Shown here: piece by piece, positions 25,778 through 30,225 of the stretch
Numbering within the stretch: the stretch's first letter is position 1
Layout: every line of letters starts with the position of its first letter
Origin: UBA4722 sp044221135
Lineage (GTDB): Bacteria; Pseudomonadota; Gammaproteobacteria; DSM-16500
DNA length: 30,225 nt
NCBI GenBank assembly: GCA_044221135.1
Contig: JBGAPT010000023.1
Span: 1 to 30,225, forward strand
Direction of reading: 5' to 3'
The notes under the pieces: model-generated
Databases searched by the model: none
Told to the model about the DNA's origin: nothing
What the model saw: the letters and a program-made list of their open reading frames with translations, nothing else
Program-made: the position numbers and the translations under genes

Positions 25778-26716
25778 TTATCCGAGTTCTCCTTTCAGAT
25801 TGGACCGTTCCTGATAATAATCGGATGATTGGGTTTCACGAGGCGAGATAGACGCTTCTCTTGTGTTTGTTTCAGGGAAAGCATCTGCAAAATCTTCAGT
25901 ATGGCTGCTTGGTCGTTCTGGTAATCTTGTTGTGCCTGATGAGAAAGCAGCATCTACATTGAGCGCAGTATCAGAGGTGGCAGGAAGATGAGGTTCATCG
26001 AGCTCGCCCATGTTATTAAAGGCTTGTTGTTTTTTGGTTATCAAGAGTTGGTCTTTGGTAGGGTAGGCAGTAATTTGAATCCGGCTGTTCGCGCGTATTC
26101 CTGAGTTGGTGATGTTATTTGCGACGGGAAAGTAATTGCCATAACCTACGTAGGTGAGTTTGCGTGAATCTAGGCTTTGCGCTTTGAACCCACTCACTCC
26201 GTTAACCCATAAAAACCCAGCCACTTGTCTGGCACGGTCTTCCGATAATCGATGTTCAAAACGCGCAGACCCAAAGCCACTGGTATTACCTGATATCATA
26301 ATATCACTGCAATTATAGCGGTTTAATACAGTAACAACGCTTTTTAAAATAGCATCTGCTTCGGGCAGTAAGTCAGAGGAGTTGGTCTCAAAGAGTCTAT
26401 CAGATGGAATTTCAATGGTGGCATAATCACCCAAGGTAAAAACTTGACCACCGCCTTGTATGATGCCAGCGGAGTCAAAGCGTAAAGAGGTTACATAATA
26501 CCCTATGGTCGCACCGGTTAGTGCGGCCAGGGCAATCGCTGGCTTGGATGCACCCATTGCAGCAGCTGTACCACCACCCACGATTGCCCCAGCACCCGTG
26601 CCTAGAGCGCCGCCAGTTAAGTGATCGCTTTTATTAAAAGGATTGTAACTGCACGCAGTCATACCCAGTATGAGTAAGGAAATGAAGGTAGCTCTAAATT
26701 TGAATTTGTAAATCAT
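25778..26716 (-). CDS. OmpA-family lipoprotein with glycine zipper
   Basis: A 312-aa outer-envelope protein. The signal peptide ends in a lipobox-like MTAC (Cys22). A glycine-zipper region (about 35-75, GGALGTGAGAIVGGG) suggests membrane association or oligomerisation. The OmpA C-terminal domain spans about 95-218 (LSEDRARQVAGFLW, YVGYGNYFPVAN, ANSRIQITAYP). The tail from 220 is polar and probably disordered. At the peptidoglycan-binding site R161 is kept, but the usual Asp of the GxTD motif is Ser146 (GNTSGFG). The start at 26716 has AGGA 7 nt upstream; the ATG at 26755 would bury the signal peptide. It converges with waaC and diverges from the ABC transporter. Confidence 0.9.
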   Translation of the reverse strand: MIYKFKFRATFISLLILGMTACSYNPFNKSDHLTGGALGTGAGAIVGGGTAAAMGASKPAIALAALTGATIGYYVTSLRFDSAGIIQGGGQVFTLGDYATIEIPSDRLFETNSSDLLPEADAILKSVVTVLNRYNCSDIMISGNTSGFGSARFEHRLSEDRARQVAGFLWVNGVSGFKAQSLDSRKLTYVGYGNYFPVANNITNSGIRANSRIQITAYPTKDQLLITKKQQAFNNMGELDEPHLPATSDTALNVDAAFSSGTTRLPERPSSHTEDFADAFPETNTREASISPRETQSSDYYQERSNLKGELG

Positions 26717-26884
26717 GCCATTTCCTGTGCGATTATTCCTTTGGCGATTATACATTGCCCCTCAATCAATGTGCCAGAAGTTCCCGCTAAAAAGCATGAG
26801 TACACCTTTTTTGTTTGTATGCGGGTTGTGTGAGGCAAATTTTGTGGGAATCACTCAGCTTGTGCGTGGAAGTCGCCAACAATA

Positions 26885-26893
26885 TGCTATGAT
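26885..26893 (+). promoter_or_regulatory. Extended -10 promoter candidate for the ABC transporter gene
   Basis: TGCTATGAT, identical to the extended -10 of the small RNA at 15844. It lies 35 bp before the ATG at 26929. No convincing -35 at 16-18 bp. Confidence 0.5.
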
Positions 26894-26928
26894 GTTTTGT
26901 TATTAAAGGATGATGGGAGCAAAATTGA

Positions 26929-28641
26929 ATGGATCAGCAGTTAGTAGCACGTCCTTATACCGCATGGCAGCTGATTAGAGTCTACTGGCAATCAAGCCAC
27001 CGTTTCTTCGCTTATTTTATGCTAGTCATTGTGTTGGCCATGTCAGTTTTCTTGGTTGGCATGGATGTCGTGTTTACTACTTGGTACAACTATTTTTACG
27101 ATGCTTTGCAAGATTATAATCGTTACGCCGCATTTGATTTGTTAGTGATATTCATGTTTTTGGCTGCAGTGAATATTGTAGTTTCTGTCTATCGTTATTA
27201 TATACAACAATATTTGGCTTTACGCTGGCGACGATGGTTGACCGAACAATTTTTAGATCGTTGGTTAGCAAAACGCAGCTATTATTATCTAGAAAATTTT
27301 GATGAACATACGGATAACCCCGATCAGCGTATTCAAGAAGATGTAGGCAGCCTAGTGTTAGCTACATTGAGTTTATCTATTGGTCTAGTGAGTGCAGTGA
27401 CGACTATTTTTGCATTTATCTTTGTACTTTGGAAATTATCAGGGTATTTGAATGTGCCATTAGGCAAGTATGGCACGTTACATATTCCAGGTTATCTCGT
27501 ATGGGTTGGTGTCCTTTATTCTATCATAGGTACTGCAATTACATTTAAAATTGGGTATCCGCTGGTTTCGCTGAATTTTGAACAACAACGCCGTGAAGCC
27601 AATTTTCGTTTTGCAGCGATTGATGTGCGCTCTCACGCTGAGCATATTGCGCTTTATCGTGGTGAGGATAACCAAAAAACTATTTTGCAAAAAATATTTT
27701 CGGGTGTGTTAGAAAATTGGTATGCGATTATTTTGCGACAAAAATTATTATTATGGTTTACTGCGGGTTATAACCAAGTGTCAGTTATTTTACCTTTAGT
27801 TGTGGCGTTGCCGAATTATTTTAATAAAGTATTTAAGTTAGGTGGGTTAATGCAAGCGTTATCTGCTTTTTCACGTATTCAAGATGCTTTTTCGTTTATT
27901 GTGAATTCATATACTGCTATTGCTGAATGGCGAGCGGTAATTCGTCGATTACTGACTTTTCTGAATCATATGGATGAAGTAGAGCAAGAAGCAAAAAAAC
28001 AAAATAAATTTATTTTTTCAGAAAATACAGAAGATAAAATTATTGCTAAAAATTTAATAATCAACACGCCGCGTGGTGAAAAACTATTAAAAAACATTAA
28101 TCAGGAATTAATTCATGGTCAAAATTATGTAGTAAATGGCCACTCGGGTCTTGGAAAAAGTACTTTTGTACGCTCTCTTGCTGGGATTTGGCCTTATGGC
28201 TCAGGTGAAATTTCATTGCCAGAAAAAAAGAAAAGCATCATGTTTTTGCCCCAGACATCTTATATGCCATTAGGAAGTTTGCGTGAAGCGATATTGTTTC
28301 CTGATAAAATATACGATGTGCCGGATGCGCTTTTGATTGAGCTATTAGAAGCATGTGATTTGTCGCAGCTGACTGGCAGATTACATGAAGTGACACGCTG
28401 GCCAGAACATTTGTCGCCGGGTGAGTTACAGCGTATTGCTTTTATTCGTGTGCTGATTCATAAGCCTTTTTGGGTCTTCTTGGATGAAAGTACCGCTGCG
28501 CTTGATTTAGCGCATGAGAAGCAGGTTTATACGCTATTGAAGGATAAATTGCCGGATTGTTCGGTGGTGAGCGTGGGGCATCATCCCAGTATTGATGGTT
28601 ACCATGATAAAGAAATTGATCTTGAGGCGTATGGTACTTAA
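26929..28641 (+). CDS. SbmA/BacA/YddA-like ABC transporter (fused permease and ATPase)
   Basis: A half-transporter of the ABC_membrane_2 / SbmA-BacA type. Members move peptides, vitamin B12 or very-long-chain lipids. The 570-aa protein (YddA of E. coli is 561) begins with about six transmembrane segments (residues 25-330), with the family element TTWYNYFYDALQDYN near 50-65 and PGYLVWVGVLYSIIGT near 187. The ATPase domain has Walker A GHSGLGKST (404-412), signature LSPGE (495-499), Walker B FLDES (D519, E520) and switch H551. GGAG lies 9 nt upstream. In several intracellular bacteria BacA-type transporters matter for survival in the host; whether this one does is inference. Confidence 0.92.
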   Translation: MDQQLVARPYTAWQLIRVYWQSSHRFFAYFMLVIVLAMSVFLVGMDVVFTTWYNYFYDALQDYNRYAAFDLLVIFMFLAAVNIVVSVYRYYIQQYLALRWRRWLTEQFLDRWLAKRSYYYLENFDEHTDNPDQRIQEDVGSLVLATLSLSIGLVSAVTTIFAFIFVLWKLSGYLNVPLGKYGTLHIPGYLVWVGVLYSIIGTAITFKIGYPLVSLNFEQQRREANFRFAAIDVRSHAEHIALYRGEDNQKTILQKIFSGVLENWYAIILRQKLLLWFTAGYNQVSVILPLVVALPNYFNKVFKLGGLMQALSAFSRIQDAFSFIVNSYTAIAEWRAVIRRLLTFLNHMDEVEQEAKKQNKFIFSENTEDKIIAKNLIINTPRGEKLLKNINQELIHGQNYVVNGHSGLGKSTFVRSLAGIWPYGSGEISLPEKKKSIMFLPQTSYMPLGSLREAILFPDKIYDVPDALLIELLEACDLSQLTGRLHEVTRWPEHLSPGELQRIAFIRVLIHKPFWVFLDESTAALDLAHEKQVYTLLKDKLPDCSVVSVGHHPSIDGYHDKEIDLEAYGT

Positions 28642-28774
28642 ATTTAATGCAACCCGATGATAAATTTAAAGAATATTAGATTTCCGCTTACTTTTTGATG
28701 GCTATTTGCTCGTGAATTCGTAAGATACGATGCAGTTTATAGTTAAACAATGAGCGCTTTTAAGTGTTGAATTA

Positions 28775-28783
28775 TGCTATTAT
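28775..28783 (+). promoter_or_regulatory. Extended -10 promoter candidate for the desaturase gene
   Basis: TGCTATTAT lies 49 bp before the desaturase ATG. An imperfect inverted repeat, CGCTT-TT-AAGTG (28755-28766), sits just upstream over the -35 position and could be an operator. Confidence 0.45.
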
Positions 28784-28831
28784 GACGCCATTCTGTTTAG
28801 GTAACCCAAACATAACAAGTCGAGGTGAATG

Positions 28832-30004
28832 ATGCACGGACTTTTACAATTACCCTGGTGGGGTTATATTGTTGCAACGCTTGCTCTAACCCAAATTACT
28901 ATTCTCAGTGTTACGATTTATTTACATCGTTGCATGGCGCATCGTGCGCTCGATGTGCATCCTGTCGTGAGTCATTTTTTTCGTTTCTGGCTTTGGATGA
29001 CAACGGGTATGTGCACTAAGGATTGGACTTCTATTCATCGTAAACATCACGCTAAAGTGGAAACATTAGATGACCCGCATAGTCCGCAGGTAAAAGGAAT
29101 TTTCACGGTATTGTTGCAAGGTGCTGAGCTTTATCGCAAAGAAAAGCAAAATCAAGAAACATTAGAACGTTATGGCGAAGGTACGCCAGATGATTGGCTA
29201 GAGCGAAATGTGTATAGCGCTCATAGCACATGGGGTATTTATTCAATGCTAGTCATTGATTTTATATTATTTGGTTCTATTGGTTTGACTGTTTGGGCTA
29301 TTCAAATGGCATGGATTCCTTTTTTTGCCGCAGGCGTTATCAATGGTGTTGGTCATTATGTAGGTTATCGTAATTTTGAATGCCCTGATGCATCACGTAA
29401 TATTCTTCCATGGGCATTATTTATTGGTGGTGAAGAATTGCATAATAATCACCACACCTATGGAACGTCAGCTAAGTTTTCCGTGAAATGGTGGGAGTTT
29501 GATATAGGCTGGATGGTAATCCGCGCTCTGCAATTTTTAGGACTTGCCAAACCAAAGCGTATACCACCTAAAGTACGATTGGCGCATGGCAAAACAGCGG
29601 TGGATATAGATACTGTTAAAGCTATTTTAACCAATCGTTTTCAAGTGTTGGCACGCTATAGTCAAGAAGTGATTTCTCCTGTTTTTAGTGAAGAACGTCA
29701 TCGTGCAGGTAATAAAGGACGCTCAGTATTACGACGTATAAAAGCGTTGTTAGTGCGAGAGCCTTCTTTGGTTGATTCTGTAGATAAGCAGCAGTTAACG
29801 AGTGTGCTTGAGCATTACAATTCATTAAGTGTAGTGTATCAATTCCGTTTGAAACTGCAGAATTTATGGATGAAAAGCACTGCTTCACAAGCTGAGTTAT
29901 TGGAAGCATTGCAAGAGTGGTGTCGACAGGCTGAAGCGACTGGCATTCAGGCGCTGCGTGAGTTTGTTGCGCATTTGAAGGCGTATGTTCCTCAGAAGGT
30001 CTAA
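28832..30004 (+). CDS. Membrane fatty-acid desaturase (acyl-CoA/acyl-lipid type)
   Basis: An integral-membrane di-iron desaturase, probably delta-9 type, that introduces double bonds into acyl chains. The three His boxes are HRCMAH, HRKHH and HNNHH, in the standard spacing, interleaved with hydrophobic segments. The element KVRLAHGKTAVDIDTV and the about 110-residue cytoplasmic C-terminal part resemble the DesA-type proteins of gammaproteobacteria. The 390-aa length fits. I prefer the second of two adjacent ATGs (28832) because GAGG is 6 nt upstream of it but only 3 nt from the first (28829). It would tune membrane fluidity, for example in cold. Confidence 0.94.
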   Translation: MHGLLQLPWWGYIVATLALTQITILSVTIYLHRCMAHRALDVHPVVSHFFRFWLWMTTGMCTKDWTSIHRKHHAKVETLDDPHSPQVKGIFTVLLQGAELYRKEKQNQETLERYGEGTPDDWLERNVYSAHSTWGIYSMLVIDFILFGSIGLTVWAIQMAWIPFFAAGVINGVGHYVGYRNFECPDASRNILPWALFIGGEELHNNHHTYGTSAKFSVKWWEFDIGWMVIRALQFLGLAKPKRIPPKVRLAHGKTAVDIDTVKAILTNRFQVLARYSQEVISPVFSEERHRAGNKGRSVLRRIKALLVREPSLVDSVDKQQLTSVLEHYNSLSVVYQFRLKLQNLWMKSTASQAELLEALQEWCRQAEATGIQALREFVAHLKAYVPQKV

Positions 30005-30044
30005 ATAGCGTCTAAGATACTTTTAATTTAATGAAATATAAAAA

Positions 30045-30135
30045 TAATTGTTATTCCCGCTGGCCTCGCCGTGTCATTCCCGCGCGGCATTGTTGCGTGG
30101 AGATTTATTTAAACACGAATACTTTTCCATGCAAC
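30045..30135. repeat. Degenerate palindromic intergenic repeat
   Basis: Two copies of ATTCCCGC (30051-30058 region and 30075-30082) lie near each other. They are followed by an inverted repeat, GTTGCGTGG (30092-30100) with CCATGCAAC (30127-30135), one G·T pair, around a 26-nt loop. The composition is more G+C-rich than its flanks. Similar intergenic palindromes are known in several intracellular bacteria. No coding frame of note covers it. Confidence 0.45.
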
Positions 30136-30225
30136 GTTTAAAAAATACTCAATAACGGGGCATCCCTAATGCAGTCATTTTATTCAAAACATTAATCTTT
30201 GCAGTAATCTCATTTTTGCGACCGC

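Overview
The window is chromosomal core DNA from a moderately AT-rich gammaproteobacterium. Gene content and order (metY-rimP-nusA-infB-rbfA-truB-rpsO-pnp; a pgk/pyk pair; waaF-waaC; nhaA; folE; psd) and the style of the proteins suggest a Legionellales/Coxiellaceae-like, possibly host-associated organism. That placement is inference: there is no rRNA gene here and no search was run. I see no insertion sequence, phage gene, integrase or CRISPR array.

Layout. 1-88 is an 88-bp imperfect palindrome at the window edge. 115-2726 (minus) is a tripartite-efflux operon: NodT-type outer-membrane lipoprotein, then periplasmic adaptor, with no RND pump gene in view. 2981-3736 (plus) is an unrecognised 251-aa protein with a hydrophobic Gly/Ala core and a charged C-terminal tail. 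3959-12774 (plus) is the conserved translation/transcription block: initiator tRNA, terminator/attenuator, rimP, nusA, infB, rbfA, truB, rpsO, pnp. 12831-14517 (minus) holds trhO, ppa and a small secreted protein. 14708-15673 (plus) holds a HinT-type HIT protein and folE.

15674-15997 has no protein gene but carries what I consider the best find: a compact, promoter- and terminator-bounded small RNA of about 137 nt with six GGA motifs, two in clear hairpin loops and a third at the 3' side of a loop. This is the architecture of the CsrA/RsmA-sequestering RsmY/RsmZ/CsrB family. psd converges on its terminator from the other side. 17040-18486 is an FUSC-like transporter apparently split into two frames and lacking its first membrane domain. 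18521-21168 (minus) is pgk-pyk, overlapping by ATGA; nhaA diverges from it.

22470-25699 (plus) is an LPS-core cluster: a sugar-nucleotide epimerase, a zf-CHCC zinc-finger protein, waaF and waaC, tightly packed. 25778-26716 (minus) is an OmpA-family lipoprotein with a glycine zipper. 26929-28641 is a one-piece SbmA/BacA/YddA-like ABC transporter and 28832-30004 a membrane fatty-acid desaturase. The last 200 bases hold a degenerate palindromic repeat.

How the genes work together: envelope functions dominate outside the translation block (efflux, phosphatidylethanolamine synthesis, LPS core heptoses, OmpA lipoprotein, BacA-like import, lipid desaturation). The putative Rsm-type RNA would be a global post-transcriptional switch acting through CsrA proteins encoded elsewhere.
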